From: Asparagopsis taxiformis
Taxonomy: Eukaryota; Rhodophyta; Florideophyceae; Bonnemaisoniales; Bonnemaisoniaceae
NCBI GenBank assembly: GCA_030407315.1
Contig: JALQPE010000238.1
Coordinates: 41,929-105,928 of the forward strand
Direction of reading: 5' to 3'
Length of the DNA: 64,000 nucleotides
Below are positions 44,536 through 55,408 of this stretch, one piece after another (the stretch's first letter is position 1; every line of letters starts with the position of its first letter). The position numbers and the translations under genes are program-made. Below the pieces are notes generated by a model, which saw only the letters and a list, made by a program, of their open reading frames with translations, did not search any database and was not told where the DNA came from.

Positions 44536-45939
44536 CACTATTATGTGAAGTTATTACGCCGATATCACTCTCCAGTCTTCGTCTCCTAGACTTTGCATTT
44601 ATCGAATGTATGACAGCACTCTCTTTTCCATGTTTCCTGCCTACTATTTCATATCACCACTATTCAATGTCTCCATCAGATAGCTCCAGCCTTGTTCCTC
44701 ATCGTTAATCAATACTGGAGGGTAGAGTAGCTTGCCAGTCAGTCCCGTCAAGAACGTTACCGTTCTTTGGAGTCTCTTTCTTCAATGATCTTTCTTATTA
44801 TAATCTTCAAACGTACATTTACTATTTAGTTCAATTCATACTGGTATACATATTTAAACATTTCTTCCATCATAACCACAGTTCTTTCGTAATAACACTT
44901 TCGAGCGTTGGATTTGTTTGTATAACATGTCTATCCATCGGTAGCTGTAGTGCAACACACCTTACACGTGTGGCACTTTGGATTTGGTCCAGACCTATTC
45001 GGCGGGATCTCACTGACTGTCTGTCCGCAGCAAATTATCTATTCTAAACATTGTAATTTATTTTAGTTTAGCTATTTATTTTTATTCTAGGATTTCTTTT
45101 GGGATCTTCGTCGGGGCGAAGACTCCAGCATCCATAATTATACCCAGGGTATTTTTCGACCCTTGGGATTGTAAAGCACCGAAAGTTGGCTGCTGCAGTG
45201 GTACCCACCTTTTCTGCAGATTGCACTTCGTCTGTGACTGTGGCTTATTACGCTTGGCGCGCTTCCGGACCCCGATAACAACAGTTGGTTCATCAGTGCG
45301 GTGACCGCGGAAGTTCTCATTCCCCTTTTCTTCGTTCCTTTCTTCCGTTTCTTTCCCTTTTTACTTTCGTTTCGATATTTCGTTTCGTTTTTCTCACCCC
45401 CTACCGGACTTTGGCCTACGACCGCCCACTTCTGCGCAAGCCTGCGGCCTTGTCGCGATACTGGCTCATCTGCTGTGGCCTTCCGGCATACCCCGTGGCC
45501 TACGGCCTACTAACCACCGAGCTCTGCTCTCCCCTTTCCGAGGTACCGGATCGGAGACTGGCAGTGGACTGTGGTCCCCTCTTCTCCAAGAAAAGTCTTT
45601 GACCGCCCGAGTTTACACTCATCTAAGTCTCCGCCCTCGCGCAAGGTGTGCTCGGCTATCGGTACCTTACTTGCCGCCTTCATTCTCTTTTCTCCCCTTT
45701 TGTCTCACATTGTGCCCAGTGAAGCACTCCCCTTTCCTTCTGGGTTCACATCTGCCAAGTGAACCACCATTTAGGTAACCGCACTTCGCTGCTACCCTTT
45801 CGTTCTCTCGAGTCCCTTAGTAACCAAAACCGAATGCTCCAGGAACTTGACAAGTGACTGTATCCCTCAGATTCTAATAGAGTCCCCGGAACGGACTTAC
45901 AACCCGTTACGAGAACACCGGAGATTCGACTCTCTACCA

Positions 45940-46017
45940 CCTAGCAGGACTAGGAGGATCTCGAACTGTCCTCACGCTGTGCCAAAGGGAACCCCTCCTC
46001 CGAGCATTTCACTACAG
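45940..46017 (-). repeat. Second copy of the LTR-like start
   Basis: About 75 bp shared with 44455-44531, including GATCTCGAACTGTCCTCACG and GGGAACCCCTCCTCCGAGCA. Confidence 0.6.
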
Positions 46018-46395
46018 TAGCCTCATGGAGACAACACGGATAATAAAAATTTGTTTACTGGAATCTACTACATTCATTTCATAACCCCGTCAAATTTCCA
46101 TTACAGTTCACTACAGATTGAGAGGCACTGTATTCTCAACCATGGTATAGTTGGGGAACTTCGAGGTGCAAAACTTTAGCAACCGTCTCCTCGCTGAAGG
46201 ATTGGGCTTTGGACCATGTTTTATTATATCGTTTGGAGGGGTATCAAAAATGAAAATAAATATGTCGCATTGGAATACAAACCCATTTCTACAATAAATT
46301 GTTGTGACGCTTATCCATTCATGTGCTGCTGTCAAGAAATTGTGTACTGGACCTGCGTACTGGACCTGTTTTGTTGAGTAAAGAATTGGTCATTT

Positions 46396-47393
46396 TTGTC
46401 ATTCTTTACAGACTAGCTACTGTAATTCTTCGCTACGACAAAATATTTGATCAAATAATTAGCTAGAAATTAGATTTTCTTTATTGGATCTACCACCGCC
46501 GCTGCCGCACAAATTAGCTCTACACCTGGTGGAGGAATTTTCCTCGCCAGTTGATAGGTATATAAGCAGCGATACCAAACCGGTTCCTGGAAATTCCATC
46601 CCATCATCACAGTCAATCATCCCTTAAGCGCCAGTAAAGCACTTCCCTTGGCAATCCCCCGCCCTGCGCGTGCCCCGGTCGCGATTCACAGCCACACCCC
46701 TCGAGCCCCGCGATCGGTAATTAATCTCCGCCCTCTTCGGGCAACTGCACTCGCCTCCGGAGAAGGCAACCCTATCCCTACACGTGACAAACATTTTCTG
46801 GAAATCAAAACACTTTGGAAAATTTACTGGAAATTATTATTTCAGACTGAGTTTTTCTGACAATTTTATACCACTGGTGCTGGAATGTGCAATTCTCTTG
46901 CTTTCCACTCTTCATTAGGCCACCACTGTCAGAAAAACTCAGTCTGAAATAATAATTTCCAGTAAATTTTCCAAAGTGTTTTGATTTCCAGAAAATGTTT
47001 GACACGTGTAGGGATAGGGTTGCCTTCTCAGGAGGCGAGTGCAGTTGCCCGAAGAGGTCGGAGATTAATTACCGATCGCGGGGCTCGAGGGGTGTGGCTG
47101 TGAATCGCGACCGGGGCACGCGCAGGGCGGGGGATTGCCAAGGGAAGTGCTTTACTGACGCTTAAGGGATGATTGACTGTGATGATGGGATGGAATTTCC
47201 AGGAACCGGTTTGGTATCGCTGCTTATATACCTATCAACTGGCGAGGAAAATTCCTCCACCAGGTGTAGAGCTAATTTGTGCGGCAGCGGCGGTGGTAGA
47301 TCCAATAAAGAAAATCTAATTTCTAGCTAATTATTTGATCAAATATTTTGTCGTAGCGAAGAATTACAGTAGCTAGTCTGTAAAGAATGACAA
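46396..47393. mobile_element. 998-bp foldback element (near-perfect inverted repeat)
   Basis: Left arm 46396-46862 and right arm 46929-47393 are nearly exact complements, separated by 66 bp. Outer ends are TTGTCATTCTTTACAGACTA and its complement. Each arm holds a TATATAAG box (46559 and mirrored at about 47228) followed by a promoter-like stretch, so transcription would converge on the centre. It looks like a large MITE or foldback transposon. No clear target duplication was seen. Any transcript crossing the centre would be a long hairpin RNA. Confidence 0.85.
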
Positions 47394-48929
47394 CCACTTG
47401 TGATTGGCTTCTACACCTTATATTAATGCCTATGAAAATAATTTAATTGTCACGTTTTCTGAAGACCGTTCAAATACACGAACCAATCATCCTCTAGTAC
47501 GCTTGGCTTTAGCCAATGGCTGGGCTTTATTTTTTCCACGTGGCTCATGTGGTGGTTCAAGCACTGCTGGCGTCACTGTACAGTACGCCAGCGGTGTATT
47601 CACCACTCTCATCTGTACTTGCCGTGGCGCGCCCTTTCGGCAAAAAAGTTATGGCCTCAGCTGCACGGTTCCGACCGTTCAGTTGAGGCCGAAATTTCTG
47701 ATGCCGGCGGGAACAACTGCCGCTTCCAGCGCAACGTAGATAGCTAGAACTCTCGGATAAGCTGTAAAAAATTGATTAGTCAACTAGCTTTACGTAGAAC
47801 TAGGAACGACCGGAAACAGACTACTAGAATTAGAATTCTTTTCAAATCTCCAATGTCGTTCGTTAACTGTGTCGGACTTTTATTAGAAAGCTAAGGGGTC
47901 CACTGAAAGCGCAAATCGCGTTACAATTTGGACGCTCCAGGTATAGATATATTTCAGTTGTCGAGTGGAACCACTGCAGTCCACACGGTCGAAACTCACT
48001 GGCCATCGCCAATGGGCACTTCTTCACTTGATCCCTGCTGTATAGCAAAACTTTTGTAAAGCATGGACTACTGTAGTTTCTGTCAGCAACTCGAAGTATT
48101 CCCAACAGAAATTGTTGGGAGTATGCGACGTGTCTACTCCGCCGCTGTGCCGAACTGCCCATAAAGAACCCATGTGTCAAATTGCCGTATTCCTCCAGCG
48201 CACATATCTAATGGGTGCCCATGAGTACCGCTTTCATTATCTGAAATAGTATGAGGCCGTAGTTGTTGCAACAATGGAGATGATGAATTGGGTCTGGAGT
48301 GACAGTTTGGATAAGAAAGGCATCGAGAAAACGAATGTTGCAATTGCGCCTTTAATAAAGATGATAGCAGAGGTTGAATACCATCGGGTTGACACATGTA
48401 TGAACACTGAGTTGAGTTTCTGCTTCCATTCAGTCGTGCTCGGTCAGGCATGGAATGAAGGTATTGTCGACCACCGAGACAGGACAGTCGCGATGCCTTG
48501 TTGACCTGGTCACGACAACCAAAACTCGGTCGTCACTAGTGATATGGTGTACAGACGGACAACTGGAAGGTCGGCTGTGGTTGTGCTCTGAATGAGCGCT
48601 AGCTACGTGGGAATCAGTACACGGGCTTGGGTCAATGGAATAATGACATTTGATGAAGCAGCGCGACAAGTCCCTTTTTGTGGACACGCAGGCAGTCGGA
48701 GCTTTCCTCCGAACACCTGTCGGAAGGTATATTTCTCATGTCGAGTGTTCAAATCAGTTTCGCGTTATGGATGGCATGGCGTGATAGAAAATCATGACTA
48801 ATGGAAATGAAATTACAGATGTTCCATTCAGACTTACAGTTACGTGGCCCATCGCCAAATTGCCACCATTATGGATGGCGTTGTAGCCAGCGGTTGTTTG
48901 TTGCCAACTTCCGACTCCTTTACGGTGCA
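47394..48929. other. Intergenic region upstream of SDHAF2
   Basis: No gene recognised. CCAAT motifs at about 47482 and 47512 are the only promoter-like hints. Confidence 0.3.
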
Positions 48930-49355
48930 ATGAATGCCGGTGCTCATCGAGTAACAACTGGCGTGGTACGACGCATTGCGCGACACAATGGCGGATGTAT
49001 TGCGCCGCACATGAGTCAGCGCGCATATCGTGGCGACAGCAAGTCATGGCAGAAACAGCATATTCTTTCCCCTCAAGGCGGCGCGCCCATCCCGCTGGAT
49101 CTTTCTGTTCGTAAGAGAAGAATTGTGTACCGAAGTAAGCAGCGTGGATGGCTGGAGCTCGACGTTTTGTTTGGAGGATGGGCTGTAAAGCATGTACCTG
49201 CTATGACAGACGAGAAGTCAATTGCCATGGTGGAGAAATTGCTGGAGGAGGACACACCGGCCGTACTCCGGTGGGTTCTGGGACAGGAAGTGCCGCCACG
49301 TGAATATGAGAATGACGTTATGCAAAGTTTGCGTAGATATGCTAACGGTGAGTAG
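48930..49355 (+). CDS. SDHAF2: SDHAF2/Sdh5, succinate dehydrogenase assembly factor 2, mitochondrial
   Basis: SDHAF2 is needed for covalent attachment of FAD to the flavoprotein subunit of succinate dehydrogenase (complex II) in the mitochondrial matrix. The start at ATG 48930 gives 141 residues with a classic presequence, Arg-rich and lacking acidic residues (MNAGAHRVTTGVVRRIARHN). The in-frame ATG at 48801 would add 43 unlikely residues. The conserved core spans about 61-122: RKRRIVYRSKQRGWLELDVL with the RGxxE signature at 72-76, then VKHVPAMTDEK, then LLEEDTPAVLRWVLGQEVPP. Length and motif order match the SdhE/SDHAF2 family. It converges with the C2-domain gene, with 90 bp between the two stops. 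Confidence 0.88.
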   Translation: MNAGAHRVTTGVVRRIARHNGGCIAPHMSQRAYRGDSKSWQKQHILSPQGGAPIPLDLSVRKRRIVYRSKQRGWLELDVLFGGWAVKHVPAMTDEKSIAMVEKLLEEDTPAVLRWVLGQEVPPREYENDVMQSLRRYANGE

Positions 49356-49445
49356 CGTAGTGTTTACGTTTAGATAATGTTTTTTCTCCAACTACATCGC
49401 ATATCCGCTCCAGGAGCCTTGTCACTAGAGCGAACAATATCACTC

Positions 49446-50870
49446 CTAAAGTCCATGGAGAACTAGAGACAAACAAAAGTAGTGCGGATCATCAGTGCAC
49501 TCGACGTATTTGAGAACTGCTTTGCCAACTGCACTTGCTTGTAACTTGATAGGTGATGTAGAGCCGATAGCCCTCTTCTTCATGTCAGCAACAGTGAAGT
49601 TTGTAGAGGCAATAAGGTCGTAACCGCCTACAGTTCCGTTGTCCTCAAAAAGAGAAATCTTGAGTCTGAGGTCATCGCGTGTGAGTAGCAGATCACATCC
49701 AGGCAACGAAAAGAATTGATCCCTCGACTGTGACTTGAGACCTGCGACGGCTCGTTGCCAGATGTTGACGCCCTTACTCTGGGCATCCTTGTCCGACACG
49801 ATCGCACCCGGTGCCGCCTTGAGCTTCCTACTAGAAAAGTAATTGTAATTCATACTACCACCGTCTCTTTTCTTTTTGATCATTTCCACGGGATCTGACC
49901 TGAAAATGAGGGTCCACAAATCCGAGTCTTCATCCGCATCAAAGATAGCGTGCACGGTATAGAAAGACCTCTTCACATAGCCAGATGACATCGACCGGGC
50001 TCGAACAATACTATTACACTCAACATCAAAGCGATACTTGATTGGTACATTGCGAACCTCCTCTGCAGTTGCCATAAGCGAACCCTTTCTCAACCAGGAC
50101 GTTCGTCGACAATCCTTGTCATTACACGGAAGGAACTTGAGATTAAACTCTACGGGCTTTCCCTTTGCGGCTGCCACAATACCCACTTTGAAATCTGCAG
50201 TCGCAATGAGGCGGTGCTTATCCGGATCACTTCTGGTGCAGTCGAAAAACGCTACACGAATGACCTGATTGGAGCCTGGGAGATACTGAAAGCAGAAGGG
50301 TCTCGCAAATTCCACATCTCTTCCACTCTTTCTCGCCACCTCAGTTCTGGATAATTTGGACCATGCAGTTCTTACCATGGGTGTTCCATCGGCGGCTAAG
50401 AAGCTAGTAGGGATGTCTGGGGCTGCAAGTGGAGTGACAATACTCGGAGCACGCACCGCTGTTCGACTTTTGCCAGGGGCGGCCTCGCGCACGAGTGCTT
50501 CAGCGTGAACACGTTTGAGAATGCGTTCCGCACGGCGCTGACTTCGGCGCTCACCCCAGCTAGTGTGACGAGTGGGCGGTGGTGGAGAGGAGGGTTCGTC
50601 GGATACGTCTGATATGGCGCTTGTGTGAGGAGACTTTTGATTGGGAACGAAGGGTGATTCTTGTGCATGATAGATTTGAGCGAAACAGGTGCGGGAACGG
50701 CTGTCCGGCTCTGGAAGGTTGCGGGCGGCGAGGAAGATTCGGAGAGTATGAGAGGCTTTCAAGGAGCGTGAGGAGCGAGTTAGATCGGAGAGCTGGGGCG
50801 GCGATTTGAAGTAGTGCTGTTGGCTGCTATGTGGTGTTGATGTTGCTGGGGTATTGGTTGCGAGGGCCAT
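49446..50870 (-). CDS. Copine-like protein with two C2 domains
   Basis: 474 residues from ATG 50870. The first C2 module starts at LRIFLAARNLPEPDSRSRTC (about 43-62), is interrupted by a Pro/Ser- and Arg-rich insertion (about 72-165), and resumes with WSKLSRTEVARKSGRDVEF and QVIRVAFFDCTRSDPDKHRL. A second C2 follows at about 295-470, with FSLPGCDLLLTRDDLRLKIS and GGYDLIASTNFTVADM near its end. The W..L.RTEV...........F pattern and tandem layout resemble copines. The von Willebrand A domain of true copines is absent. The loops do not keep the full set of Asp residues for calcium, so binding may be calcium-independent. Likely acts at membranes. Divergent from TypA across about 985 bp. Confidence 0.6.
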   Translation of the reverse strand: MALATNTPATSTPHSSQQHYFKSPPQLSDLTRSSRSLKASHTLRIFLAARNLPEPDSRSRTCFAQIYHAQESPFVPNQKSPHTSAISDVSDEPSSPPPPTRHTSWGERRSQRRAERILKRVHAEALVREAAPGKSRTAVRAPSIVTPLAAPDIPTSFLAADGTPMVRTAWSKLSRTEVARKSGRDVEFARPFCFQYLPGSNQVIRVAFFDCTRSDPDKHRLIATADFKVGIVAAAKGKPVEFNLKFLPCNDKDCRRTSWLRKGSLMATAEEVRNVPIKYRFDVECNSIVRARSMSSGYVKRSFYTVHAIFDADEDSDLWTLIFRSDPVEMIKKKRDGGSMNYNYFSSRKLKAAPGAIVSDKDAQSKGVNIWQRAVAGLKSQSRDQFFSLPGCDLLLTRDDLRLKISLFEDNGTVGGYDLIASTNFTVADMKKRAIGSTSPIKLQASAVGKAVLKYVECTDDPHYFCLSLVLHGL

Positions 50871-51855
50871 TGCGGCGTTGGAGCGGATGCGGTGCTAGCG
50901 GAAAGTTGGCGGTAGAAGTAGTGAAGATGGAGCAATTTATAGTAGGGCGTGCGGTATGATGCGGGACTGGCTTACAAGTAGAGCGTTACGTGGTTGAGCG
51001 GTCGGCGTGGGAGGTTGGGAAAGTAGATATGGCGAGTCGGTCAAGATATACAATGACGAAGAGGGATGCATTTGAAACGTGTGATCTGGGTAGCGATTGG
51101 GTAGCACCGTAGCTTTGGGAAATGACTATGAGAAGTGGGACGCGTGTATGTTTCTAACTGGGTAGAATTGGGTTGCATCAGTACAATGACGGAAAATAAG
51201 GGAAATATGGGATAGCAAGTTGACGGACATGCACTTCTGAGGTTGAGTGTATTGATACCAGTCGGCGTGTCCCATCTTCCCAGCAACTCTGTCGACTTGC
51301 AGTGTATCGCATCGGGACGATTGTGGAAGCAAGTTGGTGCTGCTAGCTGTCCAGTCAGTGAGCGGCGTGCCGCAGCGCGCAAAGCTCCGCCGCGCAACGC
51401 AGCGCCGTCTCACCTATACCATGGAATTGACACATCCACCGCCGTCGCAAGGCAGTACTGTCATTGGTACTTATTCCGTTATTCAAATTACTGCTGGCAA
51501 TATCTTGTGATCAGCGAGTGCTGCTGCTTTCACAGCTCACCATCATTGCACTGTCATCTTCGACTTTTTCCCAAAACTTTTCCCCTTTTCTAAAATATTC
51601 CCCCAATTTCACCCTGACCAATCACATTTCACCTTATATTGTCCATCCAACCGTAACCACCCAATCTCCCCAATCAACGTCTACCACACCTTTTCATCGT
51701 CCAACGGCCGCTATCCGCATCTTCGTCATCGATCGCCACCACACAATGCTCTAATTCAGTTCGAGTCATCTATTTTATCTCCCTCTACATTAACACCCAT
51801 ACCTCCCTATCGACCTCCCCAATTCCTTCCCTTACTCATCCCCCATCGCCCCAAA
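50871..51855. promoter_or_regulatory. Shared divergent upstream region of the C2 gene and TypA
   Basis: About 985 bp separate the two starts. The TypA side is C/T-rich for 350 bp before the ATG, as expected of a 5' leader. No defined element identified. Confidence 0.35.
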
Positions 51856-53832
51856 ATGGCTTTCCTTTCTCCAACCGCTCTGCCAGTCCGAAATGCCCTG
51901 CACACCACAATCTGTACAGCTTTCATCCCTTCCCGACCGCAACGCCTGCTGCCCTCAACGCGCGTCACCACCCATCAAATTCTTCCCAAATGTGTTGCTG
52001 CTGCCCCTTCGACACAGTCTTCAGCACTCACTAAACGCGAAGATGTCGTCACCGTTGCTTTCGTCGCTCATATCGATCATGGTAAATCCTCAATGTGTGA
52101 CGCTTTACTGAAAGGTGCGCAGTGTTTCCGTGAAAATGAGATTGTCGAAGACCGTGTCATGGATGGAATGGATCTCGAAAAAGAACGCGGAATTACAATC
52201 AACGCTAGTGCAGCCAGTCTACTCTACCGTGATGTAAATGTCCAAATTCTCGATACCCCTGGTCATGCAGACTTTGGTGGTGAAGTGGAAAGAGTTCTCA
52301 ACATGACAGATGGTGTCCTTCTTCTCGTAGATTCTGTCGAGGGCCCCAAGCCCCAGACAAGGTTTGTGTTGAAAAAGGCTATCGAGTTAGGAAAGAAGAT
52401 CGCCCTTATCATCAACAAGATGGACAGGCCACAGGCGAGACCAGATTATGTTGTGGATGCAACTTTCGACCTCATGGCTGAATTGGGCGCATCTGACGAA
52501 CAAATGGACTTCAAGATTGCCTACGCTTCTGCTATTAAAGGGCAGTCCGGTCCAGAGCCCGATCAAATTCAAGATAACATGAATGCCATTTTTGACCTCA
52601 TACTTGACTTCCCGCGCCCGATCGTCTCTCTAGACGCCCCACTACAACTCCAGGTCAATAATGTCACATATGATGAATTTAAGGGGCGGCTTGTTTCGGG
52701 CAGAATTAATGCTGGTGTGTTGCAGAAGAATTCCCAAGTCGTTGTCTGTCATCCGGACAAAGAACCTATCAAGGGTAAAGTAGCCGAAATATTTGTCTAC
52801 GACAAGTTGGGCCGTGCTTCAGTCGATGAGGCAAAGGCAGGCGATATTGTAATGTTCTCAGGTTTGACCAAGTTCGATATTGGAGATACCATATGCGCAC
52901 CGAATGCTATAGTTCCTATGGCACCAATTGCTGTCGAGGAGCCGACTGTCCGTATGGCATTCATGGTGAACACATCTGAGTTTGCAGGACAGGAAGGCAA
53001 GTATGTCACATCGCGGAATATTCGCGACAGACTAGAAAAGGAACTGGAGAGAAATGTTGGTCTTCGTCTTGATATGGAACGATCAAGCCCAGAGTCATTT
53101 GAGGTATGCGGACGTGGTGCTCTTCACCTCACAATTTTGATTGAAACAATGCGTAGAGAGGGTTTCGAAATGATGATAGGCCCCCCGACAGTTATCACTA
53201 AGAAGATTGACGGCGAGACACATGAACCATTCGAGCAGTTTGAAGTAGAGGTTCCAGAGGAGTATATGGGGTCTGTGGTAGATCTCCTCAGTAGGCGACG
53301 AGGGGAGATGACCAATATGACTGGTGCCAATGCCGAAAATATGTCGAGTGTGACGTACACGATACCAACACGCGGGTTACTTGGTGTGAAAAACGCACTG
53401 CTGACAGCGACGCGCGGAACCGCCGTGATGAATTCGCAATATGTTGGCTATAAGCCGTTTGCTGGCAACCTGGAGGAGAAGGAGAATGGAAGCCTACTGG
53501 TTTATGAAACTGGAAAAGCATCTACGTATGGGCTTGAGGCTGCCCAAGAACGCGGCCGGTTAATCATCTCACCCGGAGAAAATGTCTACAAGAATCAGAT
53601 TTGTGGAATTCATCAGAGAGCAGGCGACCTGGCTGTAAATATTTGCAAAGTGAAGGCGCTAACCAACTATCGCTCTGCCAACAAAGAAATTAAGGGTGGC
53701 ATGCAAGGTTTACTTGAATTTTCCCTGGATGACTCGATCGAGTATATTGGCCACGACGAAGTTGCGGAGGTTACGCCGGTCAGTGTCCGTTTGGCGAAGA
53801 GGCCCTCACCCAAGAAGAACAAGCGGCAGTGA
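51856..53832 (+). CDS. typA: TypA/BipA translational GTPase, plastid-targeted
   Basis: 658 residues from ATG 51856 to TGA. Residues 1 to about 60 form a Ser/Thr/Arg-rich, acid-poor extension typical of a plastid transit peptide. The GTPase domain has G1 AHIDHGKSS (71-79; most homologues have GKTT), G2 RGITI (111-115), G3 DTPGHADF (133-140), G4 NKMDR (187-191) and a plausible G5 YASAIKG. EF-G-like domains II, III and V follow, and the C-terminal part carries TypA-specific motifs (GLLGVKNALLTATRGTAVMN; NVYKNQICGIHQRAGDLAVN). TypA binds the ribosome at the EF-G site and supports ribosome assembly and stress responses; plant plastid TypA/SVR3 supports plastid translation. Intronless and intact. 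Convergent with the RNase gene downstream. Confidence 0.93.
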   Translation: MAFLSPTALPVRNALHTTICTAFIPSRPQRLLPSTRVTTHQILPKCVAAAPSTQSSALTKREDVVTVAFVAHIDHGKSSMCDALLKGAQCFRENEIVEDRVMDGMDLEKERGITINASAASLLYRDVNVQILDTPGHADFGGEVERVLNMTDGVLLLVDSVEGPKPQTRFVLKKAIELGKKIALIINKMDRPQARPDYVVDATFDLMAELGASDEQMDFKIAYASAIKGQSGPEPDQIQDNMNAIFDLILDFPRPIVSLDAPLQLQVNNVTYDEFKGRLVSGRINAGVLQKNSQVVVCHPDKEPIKGKVAEIFVYDKLGRASVDEAKAGDIVMFSGLTKFDIGDTICAPNAIVPMAPIAVEEPTVRMAFMVNTSEFAGQEGKYVTSRNIRDRLEKELERNVGLRLDMERSSPESFEVCGRGALHLTILIETMRREGFEMMIGPPTVITKKIDGETHEPFEQFEVEVPEEYMGSVVDLLSRRRGEMTNMTGANAENMSSVTYTIPTRGLLGVKNALLTATRGTAVMNSQYVGYKPFAGNLEEKENGSLLVYETGKASTYGLEAAQERGRLIISPGENVYKNQICGIHQRAGDLAVNICKVKALTNYRSANKEIKGGMQGLLEFSLDDSIEYIGHDEVAEVTPVSVRLAKRPSPKKNKRQ

Positions 53833-55408
53833 ATTCGTGCAGTTTTGAGGTAGTTTGAGTTTTGGTGTACTAGTAATGCTTAATGTTATCCAAAATGGAA
53901 CAGATCTCGAGTACTAGGAATTATTGGCGTCAGATGTAGATAGTGCAAATGTCGGTTGCAAAGAGTTTCTCGCTGTTCCAACATGTCCAATTCGACATGT
54001 AAAGTACAAGATGTCGATGGGGTGAGACCGTTGAAATGTGCAGCGCATTGGGAAAAACACGCTTGACCGAGTATGCAGAAATGAGCACAACTGCTTACAA
54101 TTATCTCGAGGCAATGAGTGCCATTTACATAGAATTACCACAAGATAGGAAACAAGCAGCTCATGCCGCACTCTCCTCCTGCTGAGCCGAGCATATGAGC
54201 TCGCAGTGAAATGATTTATGATTGGGAACCAGCGGCGTAGCTATTTCTCCACGTACTGGGTAAATCTTTGCGGATCTAAAAGACCAAATATGAGCCGCCC
54301 GCAAGACATTGTTGCAGAAAATCATGTTCAGACACCAGCATTGCAATCGACAAACTCAGGAGTTCTTAACAAGTATGAATCACCTCAACGTATGACGCGA
54401 TTGTATCTTGGAATTTCCGCTGGCGTGAGCCGCACGTTATACCAGTTGGAACGTGTCGTGACTCTCGCGCAGTTTGAAGTGCGACTGTAATCCCCTCTTC
54501 AATCTCTACTCACTTTACCCTTTTTGCTGTTCTTGGCGTAGAAACTTTGTTATCGTTCCATGACACAGGATTTCTAGTGAACGAATTGTCTGCTGCTCGT
54601 GCACCATGGATTCGTTTCATACTTCCATCGTTCAACGTATCAGCTTGATTTGTTACATCAGCATCAACAGCGCAATTCGGTACATCTTCGAACCATACTT
54701 TGTAGATTATGTTTTTGGCAAACCTAGACTGTGAAGTGAGAGCATTTTAATTCCGAACCCTTACTATGGCTTCCACGAAGCACCTCCGTGGTATCTGAGC
54801 AAATTACTGTACTCCTGACACAACTATGTGTGGAAAACTGCCCGCAAAGATATGTCCGTTTTCATGACCATATGTGTAAACATGAGCATGACGCTTTCCT
54901 CACATCTGCTAATGGGTATGGCCCTCGATGAATGCCCGCAACAATGTCTTCGTTGTGCAATCGTATTCGACAATAATTGGTGTTTGTTGATATCCGATCG
55001 TGGGGGCGGCTCATGGAGACAACTTCCAGGTGAACAGCTTTTGTGCAGTCACTGAAATTGCAGCTCTAAATGTTGTACCACAAGGATAGCTGTTCGCACC
55101 TGTTATGTTTTTCCTGCCCTCATGGATTTCAGTGGAATTGATCATTGCGGAACAGCCGTGCACACCAATCTCCCGTGTGGTTGATTCATGAAACAGATAC
55201 CCTATGAAACAGAATGCCAACTTCCAATTGCTTATGTTTCAGCTCTAGCCATCATCTCTTCACAACAACCGATTTCCAAACTTGAATGTTTGGGAGATAG
55301 AACAGTACTTAATTCCCCATTAATCGCTTCTTCTTGTAGTTCTAAAGTCCTTGTAGTGTTGGGCCTTTACCATGTAAGTTGGAGACAAAAATGTAAGAGA
55401 CCAAGCTC
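53833..55408. other. Convergent intergenic region (TypA / RNase)
   Basis: About 1.6 kb with 3' ends of both genes. Apart from the small frame at 54290-54490, I see no gene. Confidence 0.3.
54290..54490 (+). CDS. Possible small protein (66 aa)
   Basis: ATG 54290 opens a 66-codon frame starting MSRPQDIVAENHVQTPALQS and ending LERVVTLAQFEVRL. No family recognised. Kept only because codon character and length are compatible with a small gene. Confidence 0.18.
   Translation: MSRPQDIVAENHVQTPALQSTNSGVLNKYESPQRMTRLYLGISAGVSRTLYQLERVVTLAQFEVRL

Noticed and set aside
45285..45762. Small hydrophobic plus-strand frames
   Set aside because: Pyrimidine-rich sequence in possible LTR debris. No start context or similarity.
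48801..48929. 43-residue N-terminal extension of SDHAF2
   Set aside because: The extension lacks targeting character, while the peptide starting at 48930 is a typical mitochondrial presequence.
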